Shown piece after piece: positions 52,041 through 59,641 of a DNA stretch of 64,000 bases. Where the stretch lies: NCBI GenBank assembly GCA_963756895.1, contig CAVWPI010000007.1, positions 62,001-126,000 on the forward strand. Reading direction: 5' to 3'. The position numbers and the translations under genes are program-made. The DNA comes from DASUAS01 sp963756895 (GTDB taxonomy: Bacteria; Actinomycetota; Acidimicrobiia; IMCC26256; DASPTH01). How positions within the stretch are numbered: position 1 is the first letter of the stretch; each line of letters starts with the position of its first letter. The notes beneath the pieces were generated by a model. It was not told the DNA's origin. It worked only from the letters and a program-made list of their open reading frames with translations, and ran no database searches.

Positions 52041-53504
52041 TCAGCCGGTGAAGCGGGGGGTGATCACGAGGGGTGCGGGCGTCACGTCCTGCACCTCGAA
52101 CGCACCCACGTCGACCTTGCTGCCGACCACCCGTGCGAAGCCGGCACCGCGCTGGTCGAACTCGTTGCCCGGGAACGACGGCACCGGGTCGGGACCCGTG
52201 TCGACGGCGGGACTCCCGGCCTTCAGCGCCATCGTCTGCGTCGCGCCACCGTTGTTCGCGAGCGGGTCGAGCCCCGGGTCGGTCACGCCCAGCTGGTTGC
52301 CGCCACCGTCGGTGTCGGGGATCGAAGCGACCGCGCCGATGACCGACGCCGTAGTCGTGACGCTGCTCGCCTCCGGATTGCCGCCGATGTCGGACGTGCC
52401 GTCGTCGTTGCCCGCCACGATCGACCCGGTCACCACGCCGATGCCCTGACCGTCGTCGACGGCCGCGTGCACGCGGTCGTTGCCGTTGCCCGACGCGGCC
52501 TTGATGCCGCTTCCTGCGTAGCCGAGGTAGAGACCGTCGCCACGGTCGGCCGCGACGTTGCCCGTCACGGTGCTCTGCTGGAGGTCGATCGATCCGGTGA
52601 AGACGAAGATGCCGCCGCCGACGCTCCCGGCCGAGTTCCCGGTGACGGTCGAGTTGGCGACGACGATCGGCTGGTCCGAGGAGAAGAGGTACATCCCCCC
52701 ACCGCCCTCGGACGCGGTGTTGCCGGAGATGGTCGAATTCAACACCGTCACGCCGCCGGCCTGGTACGCGAACGCGCTCAGACCGCCACCACCACCGTCG
52801 AGGGCGTGGTTGCCCGACACGGTGCTGTTCTCGATGGTGAGCGAGTCGCCTTCGTCGAACCAGATGCCACCGGCACCGCTGTCGGTCGACGTGTTGTTCG
52901 AGACCACCGAGTTCAGCACGCTCATGCTGCCGCCCTCGTCGCAGCGGTCGAAGTAGAGACCGCCGCCGAGGCTGTCCGACGTGTTGCCGGTCACCACCGC
53001 GTCGCTGACGACGAAGCTCCCGGATCCGCCGTTGCAGTTGAAGAAGACACCACCGCCGGGACCGTCGTTGCCCCCGGTGATCGTGAGGCCGGAGATGGTG
53101 ACGGTGCCGCCCGAGAGGTCGTCGAGCAGGTAGAAGACGCGGCTCGCGTTGTTGCCCGAGATGGCGAGGGCGGACGCGCCGGGACCCTGGATGGTGACGG
53201 CATCTTCGATCTCGAGCTGCCCGGTGGTCAGGGTGATCGTGCCGCTGAGACCGGTGAGGTCGATCGTGTCGCCGGGGTTGGCGTTCGCCAGCGCCTCGCG
53301 CAGGCTGCCGGCTCCGGAGTCGTCGGTGTTCTGCACCACGATCGGCGCGGCGCCGGCGGCCTGCGGGAACGCGGCCATGACACCGGCGGCGACGCCGGTG
53401 GCGAGCACGGCGCCGGATCCGAGCGCGGCCAGCTTCCGACTGCGGCGGGCGGCGGCGCGGCGGGTGGCGCGGTTACCGGTGACTGCGGGCGCGTCGAGCT
53501 TCAC
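52041..53504 (-). CDS. secreted parallel beta-helix protein with shared C-terminal tail
   Basis: 487 residues. Basic N terminus and signal segment (RSRKLAALGSGAVLATGVAA, cleavage near QAAGA about 47-52), then a choice-of-anchor-Q/right-handed beta-helix with repeated turns such as DAVVTGNTSDSLGGGLYFDR, NSVVSNNTSTDSGAGGIWFD, NSTVSGNHALDGGGGGLSAF, NSTISGNTASEGGGGMYLFS and NSTVTGNSAGSVGGGIFVFT. It ends LVITPRFTG. The second beta-helix gene at 54610 ends with the same TPRFTG. GTG start. Extracellular adhesin- or polysaccharide-binding-like role by fold; no catalytic residues seen. Confidence 0.85.
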   Translation of the reverse strand: MKLDAPAVTGNRATRRAAARRSRKLAALGSGAVLATGVAAGVMAAFPQAAGAAPIVVQNTDDSGAGSLREALANANPGDTIDLTGLSGTITLTTGQLEIEDAVTIQGPGASALAISGNNASRVFYLLDDLSGGTVTISGLTITGGNDGPGGGVFFNCNGGSGSFVVSDAVVTGNTSDSLGGGLYFDRCDEGGSMSVLNSVVSNNTSTDSGAGGIWFDEGDSLTIENSTVSGNHALDGGGGGLSAFAYQAGGVTVLNSTISGNTASEGGGGMYLFSSDQPIVVANSTVTGNSAGSVGGGIFVFTGSIDLQQSTVTGNVAADRGDGLYLGYAGSGIKAASGNGNDRVHAAVDDGQGIGVVTGSIVAGNDDGTSDIGGNPEASSVTTTASVIGAVASIPDTDGGGNQLGVTDPGLDPLANNGGATQTMALKAGSPAVDTGPDPVPSFPGNEFDQRGAGFARVVGSKVDVGAFEVQDVTPAPLVITPRFTG

Positions 53505-53567
53505 GGGTGCTCCTGGATCAGGGGGCGAACGGAGGGAATCTAGTCGGATCCTCGGGATCCAGCCGCG

Positions 53568-54596
53568 ATGGGCCGGGAGCGGCGCGCGACGATGCTGGGC
53601 GTGACGAGCGCCGAGCCCCGTGACCTGCGCACACTGCCCAAGGGCCACCTCCACCTCCACCTCGAGGGCTCGATGCGGCCGTCGACCCTCGCCGAGCTCG
53701 CCGACACGGCCGGGATCCCGGTGCCGGAGATCCGTGGGTACGGGTCGTTCACCGCCTTCGCCGACACCTACCTTGCTGCGTGCCAGGTCCTCGAGACCCC
53801 CGAGCACTTCGCCCGACTGGTCTACGAGGTGGTCGAGGACAGCGTGCTCGACGGGGCGGTGTGGGTGGAGCCGTCGTTCTACGCGCCGCACCACCGGGAC
53901 CGCTTCGGCGCCGACGAGGCGATCGTCGACATGGTGCTCGACGCCCTGCACGCGGCGGGCGATCAGCTCGGGGTGGGCGTGGGGCTCATGCTCGCGGCCG
54001 ACCGCACCGCCGAGCCGTCGGTGGCGGTGACGCAGGCCCAGCTGGCGGCGGCGCGAGCCGACCGGGGCGTCGTGTCGTTCGGCCTCGCCAACGACGAGGC
54101 CATCGGCCCGCCTGAGCCCTTCGCCGAGGCGTTCGCCATCGCCACCGCCGCGGGCCTGCTGTCAACGCCGCACGCGGGCGAGTTGGCCGGACCCGAGTCG
54201 GTGTGGGGCGCGCTCGAGACGCTCCGACCCGATCGCCTGCAGCACGGCGTCCGCGCGGTCGAAGACCTCGAGCTGATGAAGCGCCTCGCCGATTCCGACA
54301 TCGTGCTCGACGTCTGTCCCACGTCCAACCTGCTCCTGTCGGTGTACCCGTCGCTGGCCGAGCACCCGCTCCCCCAGCTCCTCGACGCGGGAATCGGGTG
54401 CAGCCTCAACGGCGACGACCCGCTGCTCTTCGGTCCGGTGCTGCTCCACGAGTACGAGCTCGCCCGCACCGAGATGGGGCTCGACGACGACGCGCTGGCG
54501 TCGGTGGCCCGCGCCTCGATCTCGGGATCCGGGGCACCCGCCGGGCTCAAGGCGTCGGCGCTGCGCTCGATCGATGACTGGCTCGCGTCGACCTGA
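53568..54596 (+). CDS. adenosine deaminase family protein
   Basis: 342-residue metal-dependent amidohydrolase. KGHLHLHLEGSMRPSTLAEL (zinc histidines H29, H31), HAGELAGPESVWGALETLR with the catalytic Glu, RLQHGVRAVEDLELMKRLAD, VCPTSNLLLSVYP, and CSLNGDDPLLFGP, where S(I/V)NTDDP is usual. It deaminates adenosine or related purines (or acts as an adenine or aminodeoxyfutalosine-type deaminase). Start may be ATG 53568, ATG 53592 or GTG 53601. Odd position: flanked on both sides by beta-helix genes that read the opposite way. Confidence 0.88.
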   Translation: MGRERRATMLGVTSAEPRDLRTLPKGHLHLHLEGSMRPSTLAELADTAGIPVPEIRGYGSFTAFADTYLAACQVLETPEHFARLVYEVVEDSVLDGAVWVEPSFYAPHHRDRFGADEAIVDMVLDALHAAGDQLGVGVGLMLAADRTAEPSVAVTQAQLAAARADRGVVSFGLANDEAIGPPEPFAEAFAIATAAGLLSTPHAGELAGPESVWGALETLRPDRLQHGVRAVEDLELMKRLADSDIVLDVCPTSNLLLSVYPSLAEHPLPQLLDAGIGCSLNGDDPLLFGPVLLHEYELARTEMGLDDDALASVARASISGSGAPAGLKASALRSIDDWLAST

Positions 54597-54609
54597 CGCG
54601 AGCGGCGGA

Positions 54610-55806
54610 TCAGCCGGTGAAGCGGGGCGTGACCGGGATCGGCGTCACCGGAACGGGTGTCGTCGCCGCGACCTCGACCGCGCCGATGTCGCAGAAGCCG
54701 GCTTGCGGTCGCGCGACGCCGCGCTGGTCGGCGGTGACACCGGGCGCGCACGCAGCGGCGGGGATCGCGTCCACCAGCGGACTGCCGGCGAGGGGCAGCT
54801 GCGACTGCGTCGGGCCGCCATTCGATGCGAGCGGTCCGAGCTGCGGGTCTCCTGCGTTCTGCCGGTCGGTCGGCGCAGTGAACCGGCACGTGTCGTCGTC
54901 GCTGAAGTTGTATCCCAGCGACACGCTGTCGGGATCCACCAGGCAGTTACCGGCGCCGGCCGAATCGGTGACGACACTGCCGAAACTCGAGAGCGTCCCG
55001 ACATCGACGTTGGCGAACGCTGAGTTCGCGGCGTTGTCGGTGATGGTCGCGTAGACGAACGTCGCGTCACCACCACTGAAGACACCACCGCCCAGATCGG
55101 CGAGCGTGTTGTGGTGGACTGTCGTGTTGATCAGCGTAAGCGTCGCCGTCTCGGACCCGCTGGTGCTGATCCCGCCATTGATGTTGTCGGAGACGTTCGA
55201 GTCGATCACGGTGACGTCGAGGTTGCCCTGCAGGCCACCGCCGCCCATCCCGGTGCTGTTCCCGAACACGCTGGTACGGCGCACCACGAGGACGCCGTCG
55301 GTCACGGCGCCGCCACCGGCACCGTCGGCCCTGTTGTTGGTGAGCACCGAGTCCTCGATGGTGAGGTCGCCGAGCGAGAACAGGCCGCCGCCGCTCCCGT
55401 CGGTGTCACCGCCGGTGACCGTCAGGTGCCGGACGGTCATCCCCGCGGTCGAGTTCTGGACCACGGCGTTGCTCGTACAGGTCTGCGTGATGGTGAAGCC
55501 GTGACCGTCGAGCGTGACCGGGTCGGTGTTCGTGACCGGGCGCAGCAGCGAGCCGCCGTCGCCCGCACTGCAGTCGATGAGGGTGATGTCGGTACCGAGG
55601 TCGACCGTGGTGTCGGCCGCGAACGCGGCGCGCAGTTCGGCCTCCGTGGTGACCGTGGCGGCGCTCGCGGACGCTGCGAACAGGACCACGGTTGCGCCGA
55701 CGAGAACGAACGTCGTGGCGAGTGAGAAAGGCGCGCCTGCCCATGCGGATCGTCTCCTGGTGCGGGGGAGTCGGGGGACGATATCGCGCTCCGGCCACGG
55801 CGTCAT
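54610..55806 (-). CDS. secreted parallel beta-helix protein with shared C-terminal tail
   Basis: 398 residues. N-terminal signal segment FSLATTFVLVGATVVLFAAS, then ASAATVTTEAELRAAFAADT and a beta-helix with DLTIEDSVLTNNRADGAGGG, RTSVFGNSTGMGGGGLQGNL, DSNVSDNINGGISTSGSETA and NTTVHHNTLADLGGGVFSGG. The choice-of-anchor-Q module is DPQLGPLASNGGPTQSQLPL and DQRGVARPQAGFCDIGAVEV. It ends PVTPIPVTPRFTG, the same last six residues as the protein at 52041. ATG start. Paralogous partner of that gene, separated by adenosine deaminase. Confidence 0.85.
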   Translation of the reverse strand: MTPWPERDIVPRLPRTRRRSAWAGAPFSLATTFVLVGATVVLFAASASAATVTTEAELRAAFAADTTVDLGTDITLIDCSAGDGGSLLRPVTNTDPVTLDGHGFTITQTCTSNAVVQNSTAGMTVRHLTVTGGDTDGSGGGLFSLGDLTIEDSVLTNNRADGAGGGAVTDGVLVVRRTSVFGNSTGMGGGGLQGNLDVTVIDSNVSDNINGGISTSGSETATLTLINTTVHHNTLADLGGGVFSGGDATFVYATITDNAANSAFANVDVGTLSSFGSVVTDSAGAGNCLVDPDSVSLGYNFSDDDTCRFTAPTDRQNAGDPQLGPLASNGGPTQSQLPLAGSPLVDAIPAAACAPGVTADQRGVARPQAGFCDIGAVEVAATTPVPVTPIPVTPRFTG

Positions 55807-55878
55807 GGGACGGAGGAGGCGGGGTGACGTACGGTGATGCCGCGCCGATCGAGGCGCTGACTTCAGGGGGATCGCACG

Positions 55879-57063
55879 GTGGAGTACAACCCGTTCGCAC
55901 GCGACATCCAGACCAACCCGTACCCGGCGTATCAATGGTTGCGCGACGAAGCGCCCGTGTACCACAACGAGGACATCGGGTTCTGGGCGCTGTCCCGCTT
56001 CGACGACGTGCTCGGCGCCCACCTCGACCCCGCCACCTTCGTGTCCGGCCACGGCGTGACCATCGAGGGGTACGACAAGGGCAACGACGTCCTCATCAGC
56101 CGCGACGAGCCGAGCCACAGCTGGCACCGCAAGCTCGTCTCGCGCCTCTTCACGCCGCGTGCGATCAGCGACCTCGAGCCGAAGGTGCGTGCGATCGCGG
56201 CCGGTGTGCTCGATGACGCACGAGACCGAGGTGAGATCGACATCGTCGCCGAGTTCTCCACCCATCTGCCGATGATGGTCATCGCGGAGATGCTGGGCCT
56301 TCCGATGGAGACCCGGGAACAGCTGCGCCACTACTCCGACGCCATCCTCGACCGCTCGGAAGCCGACGAGGAGGGCAACGTCAGCGACGCGACGCAGCAG
56401 GCGATGGGCGCGATCATGGTCCTGCTCATGCAGATCGTCGACGAGAAGGCGCGCAACCTGGGCGACGACATCGCTTCGCTGCTCCTCACTGCGACGGTCC
56501 GCGACGACGACGGCAATGAGGTCGCCCTCACGCACGAGCAGGTCGCGTACCGCCTGCTCGAGCTCACCATCGCGGGACACGAGACCACGGCGAAGCTGAT
56601 CGCCAACGGCGTCGTGGCGCTCGACTGGTATCCCGACCAGCGCGCCGAGCTGGTCGCCAACCCGTCGCTCATCCCGAACGCGGTCGAGGAGATGCTGCGC
56701 TGGGACCCGCCCTCGCACTACCAGGGCCGGTGGGTCGAGCAGGACGTCACCCTGCACGGGGTCACCATCCCGGCCGACTCGCGCGTCATCCTGATCACCG
56801 GCGCCGCCAACCACGACGAGCGGATGTTCGCCGAGCCGGAGTACTTCGACATCCACCGCGACATCGAACGGCACGTCGGCCTCGGATTCGGCATCCACCT
56901 CTGCGTCGGCGCCGCCCTGGCCCGGCTCGAGACTCGCATCGCGTTCGAGGAGCTCCTGGCTCGCTACCCGAATTATGAGCTGCGTCAGCCGATGCAGCGC
57001 GCGTATTCAAGCAACGTGCGAGGACTCTCGAACCTCCCGCTCGCGCTCGACCCCGCCGCGTAG
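55879..57063 (+). CDS. cytochrome P450
   Basis: 394-residue class I bacterial P450. I-helix LTIAGHETTAKLIANGVVAL, ExxR in NAVEEMLRWDPP, and the haem loop GLGFGIHLCVGAALARLETR with thiolate ligand C342. Redox partners are not in the window. GTG start. Close to the P450s of steroid and xenobiotic clusters in size and motifs; substrate unknown. Followed seven bases later by a quinone-oxidoreductase-like gene. Confidence 0.93.
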   Translation: MEYNPFARDIQTNPYPAYQWLRDEAPVYHNEDIGFWALSRFDDVLGAHLDPATFVSGHGVTIEGYDKGNDVLISRDEPSHSWHRKLVSRLFTPRAISDLEPKVRAIAAGVLDDARDRGEIDIVAEFSTHLPMMVIAEMLGLPMETREQLRHYSDAILDRSEADEEGNVSDATQQAMGAIMVLLMQIVDEKARNLGDDIASLLLTATVRDDDGNEVALTHEQVAYRLLELTIAGHETTAKLIANGVVALDWYPDQRAELVANPSLIPNAVEEMLRWDPPSHYQGRWVEQDVTLHGVTIPADSRVILITGAANHDERMFAEPEYFDIHRDIERHVGLGFGIHLCVGAALARLETRIAFEELLARYPNYELRQPMQRAYSSNVRGLSNLPLALDPAA

Positions 57064-57070
57064 CACCGCC

Positions 57071-58117
57071 GTGCGGGCCTGGCGAGCGGTCGAGCACGGC
57101 GCGCCGGGCGACGTCCTCCGGCTCGAGGACGTCGACCCGCCCGCGCCGGGTCCCGGCGAGGTGCGCGTGCGCACCGACGCGATCACGCTCAACTTCAACG
57201 ACATCGACGGCATCCACGGTCGGTACGCCACCGTCCCGGTGCCGGCGCCGTACGTCCCGGGCATGGAGGTGCTCGGGACGGTCGACGCAGTGGGTGAAGG
57301 AGCCGACGCCGCGCTCGTCGGCACGCACGTCGTCGCGGTGCCGAGCGGCGCGTTCGGCGGCTACGCGGAGTACGCGGTGGCGCCCGCGTCGATGACGTTC
57401 CCGATGCCCGAAGGGATCCCGCTCCCCGACGCGGCTGCGATCCTCATGCCGTTCCACCTCGCGGCGCTGTCGCTCTACGTGCGCGCGGGCGTCCGTCAGG
57501 GTGAGACCGTGCTCGTCCACGCCGCCGCCGGGGGCGTGGGTTCCGCCGCGGTGCAGCTCGCGCTCGCGGCCGGGGCGCACGTCGTCGCGCTGGCCGGCTC
57601 ACCCGAGAAGGCGCACTTCTCCGCGCAGCTCGGCGCCGACGTCGCGATCGACACCAGCGCCACCGACTTCGTCGACGCCGCGCTCGAGGCGACGGGCGGT
57701 CGCGGCGTCGACGTCGCGTTCGACACCATCGGTGGCGACGTGACGACACGCACGTTCCGCTGCATGGCATTTGGCGGTCGACACGTGCTCGCCGGGTTCG
57801 CGTCCGGCATCGAGGCGGAGGACGAAGGCATGGTCCCCCGTCCCATCCTGTTCGGGAACTTCTCGCTCGTGGGCGTCTGCCTCGCCTACGTCGACGACCC
57901 CCTGGCGGTCAAGGCCGCGGTCGGCTCCAACTTCCTGTCGCGGACCGACGCGCTGGCGTTGCACGAGCAGATCCTCGAGCTGGTCGCGTCGGGCGCGGTG
58001 CGGCCCCTCGTCGGGCTCGACGTGCCGTTCGACGAGCTGCCGGCCGCACTCGACGCGATGGAGCAGCGACGCACCGTCGGCCGCGTCGTCGTGCGCGTCG
58101 GCGACATCAGGCCCTGA
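57071..58117 (+). CDS. NADPH:quinone oxidoreductase-like medium-chain dehydrogenase
   Basis: 348 residues from the GTG at 57071. EVRVRTDAITLNFNDIDGIH, YVPGMEVLGTVDAVGEGAD, and the cofactor motif LVHAAAGGVGSAAVQLALAA. Then VDVAFDTIGGDVTTRTFRCM and RTVGRVVVRVGD at the end. No zinc ligands. Paralogue in type of the gene at 48606. Seven bases after the P450, so probably cotranscribed and acting on an oxidised product. Confidence 0.88.
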   Translation: MRAWRAVEHGAPGDVLRLEDVDPPAPGPGEVRVRTDAITLNFNDIDGIHGRYATVPVPAPYVPGMEVLGTVDAVGEGADAALVGTHVVAVPSGAFGGYAEYAVAPASMTFPMPEGIPLPDAAAILMPFHLAALSLYVRAGVRQGETVLVHAAAGGVGSAAVQLALAAGAHVVALAGSPEKAHFSAQLGADVAIDTSATDFVDAALEATGGRGVDVAFDTIGGDVTTRTFRCMAFGGRHVLAGFASGIEAEDEGMVPRPILFGNFSLVGVCLAYVDDPLAVKAAVGSNFLSRTDALALHEQILELVASGAVRPLVGLDVPFDELPAALDAMEQRRTVGRVVVRVGDIRP

Positions 58118-58135
58118 TCAGCTGGCCGGATCAGG
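58113..58135. terminator. hairpin spanning both convergent stop codons
   Basis: CCTGATC (58113-58119) pairs with GATCAGG (58129-58135) around nine bases. It contains the TGA of the plus-strand quinone oxidoreductase (58115-58117) and the stop of the minus-strand MmcQ/YjbR-like gene (58131-58133). Candidate bidirectional terminator. Confidence 0.5.
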
Positions 58136-58526
58136 CGAGCCGGCCACCGCACTCCCGGTAGCTGTCGACGATGTGGTCGGCGAGCGCGGCCCAGTCGGTG
58201 AAAGCGTCGAGCACGACGCCGACGATGCCGGGGCGCCACGGCGGCAGGTGGTACGGGTGCCCGGCGGCTCGCAGGGCGTCGTGGTCCTCGGGCGGGGCCT
58301 GGAAGGTCACGACGGTGACGGGTCCGTCGGTGCCGAACGCGCTGGCGTACGCGGGCGGCCAGCCGTCGGTGATCTCGACCACGTGCGCGAACGTGGTGTC
58401 GCCCGTCCGCCAGCTCGTCCCGGTCCACGCCTCGTGTTCACGCGCGCGGCGAAGGCCGTCGCAGATGGCGCGAACGCGATCGACGACGTGCGCGGGCGGT
58501 TGCGGATGCTCGGCGCTCGTGGTCAC
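58131..58526 (-). CDS. MmcQ/YjbR-like protein
   Basis: 131 residues. HVVDRVRAICDGLRRAREHE, AWTGTSWRTGDTTFAHVVEI, TDGWPPAYASAFGTDGPVTV, and IVGVVLDAFTDWAALADHIV. This is the double-wing DNA-binding-like fold of MmcQ/YjbR proteins, function unknown. GTG overlaps the acetate kinase stop, so it is third in the phosphoketolase operon. Confidence 0.78.
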   Translation of the reverse strand: MTTSAEHPQPPAHVVDRVRAICDGLRRAREHEAWTGTSWRTGDTTFAHVVEITDGWPPAYASAFGTDGPVTVVTFQAPPEDHDALRAAGHPYHLPPWRPGIVGVVLDAFTDWAALADHIVDSYRECGGRLA

Positions 58527-59641
58527 GGCCTGGTCACGCCGGTCAGGCCTGCGAGGCGGGCCGCGTGGCGGGCGATGACCGCGTTCTCGTCGGTGGGCAC
58601 GACGCGCACGGTGACGCCATCCGCGTAGGTGTCGATCACCGGATCGGCTCGTTCGTTGCGGTCGGGATCGAGCTCCACCCCGAGGTGCGTGAGGCCGGCG
58701 CACACCACCGCGCGCACACGCGCCGAGTGCTCCCCGATGCCGCCGGTGAACACCAGCGTGTCGAGACCGCCGAGCACCGTGGTCAGTGCTCCGACCTGCT
58801 TGCGCACGCTGGTACAGAAGATGTCGACGGCCAGGGCCGCCGCCGGGTCGCCGTGCCCGCTCGCACCGAGCAAGGCCTGCATGTCGCCCGTGGTCCCCGA
58901 GAGCCCGAGCAGCCCGGCGTGCTGGTTCACGAGCACCTCGAGCGCGTCCGGATCGAGCCCGTGTTCGCGTGCCAGGTGCACCAACACCCCGGGATCGAGG
59001 TCGCCGGTGCGGGTGGCCATCACCACGCCACCGGTGGGGGTGAGCCCCATGGTCGTGTCGACCGAACGACCGTCGACCACCGCGGTGAGGCTGGCGCCGC
59101 TCCCGAGGTGAGCGATGACCGCCCGCCCCAGCGTCGCCGCCCCGACCTCGTCGACGACGTACTCACACGAGAGACCGTGGAAGCCGAACCGGCGGACGCC
59201 CGCCCGGTCGAACTCGTCGGGCAGGGGCAGGCGGCGCGCAACCGGCGGCAGCGTTCGATGGAACGTGGTGTCGAAGCACACGATCTGCACGGCGTCGGGC
59301 ATCCGCGCGATCGTCGCCTCGATGGCCGCGAGCTCGACGGGCAGGTGCAGCGGGGCGAAGGGCACCGCGCGTCGCAGTTGGTCGAGCACGTGCTCGTCGA
59401 CGACGCAGTGCCGATCGAGGTCCGGACCGCCGTGCACCAGGCGGTGGGCGACGACAGCCGGCAGCTGCGTGCCGTTCGCCGTGAGTGCGACCAGTGCGCC
59501 GTCGAGCGCAGCCGGTCCGGCGGTCACCTCGGAGCGCTCGACCGCACGCGGTCGTCCGTCGACGATCTCGTAGCGCGCGCATTTCAACGTCGACGAGCCC
59601 GCGTTGACGCAGAGGATCGTGGCGGCGCTCAGTCGGTCCAC
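58523..59641 (-). CDS. ackA: acetate kinase
   Basis: 372-residue acetate kinase, acetyl-phosphate + ADP to acetate + ATP. ILCVNAGSSTLKCARYEIVD (first ATP-site strand), VVAHRLVHGGPDLD, VCFDTTFHRTLPPVARRLPL, RRFGFHGLSCEYVVDEV (active-site HG), IAHLGSGASLTAVVDGRSVD, MGLTPTGGVVMATRTGDLDP and LVFTGGIGEHSARVRAVVCA are all canonical. GTG start overlaps the phosphoketolase stop by 13 bases. With phosphoketolase it converts sugar phosphates to acetate and ATP. Confidence 0.96.
   Translation of the reverse strand: MDRLSAATILCVNAGSSTLKCARYEIVDGRPRAVERSEVTAGPAALDGALVALTANGTQLPAVVAHRLVHGGPDLDRHCVVDEHVLDQLRRAVPFAPLHLPVELAAIEATIARMPDAVQIVCFDTTFHRTLPPVARRLPLPDEFDRAGVRRFGFHGLSCEYVVDEVGAATLGRAVIAHLGSGASLTAVVDGRSVDTTMGLTPTGGVVMATRTGDLDPGVLVHLAREHGLDPDALEVLVNQHAGLLGLSGTTGDMQALLGASGHGDPAAALAVDIFCTSVRKQVGALTTVLGGLDTLVFTGGIGEHSARVRAVVCAGLTHLGVELDPDRNERADPVIDTYADGVTVRVVPTDENAVIARHAARLAGLTGVTRP

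Noticed and set aside
52041..53504. LPXTG-type sorting signal in the beta-helix proteins
   Set aside because: No LPXTG, no hydrophobic helix and no basic tail; they end directly in TPRFTG.
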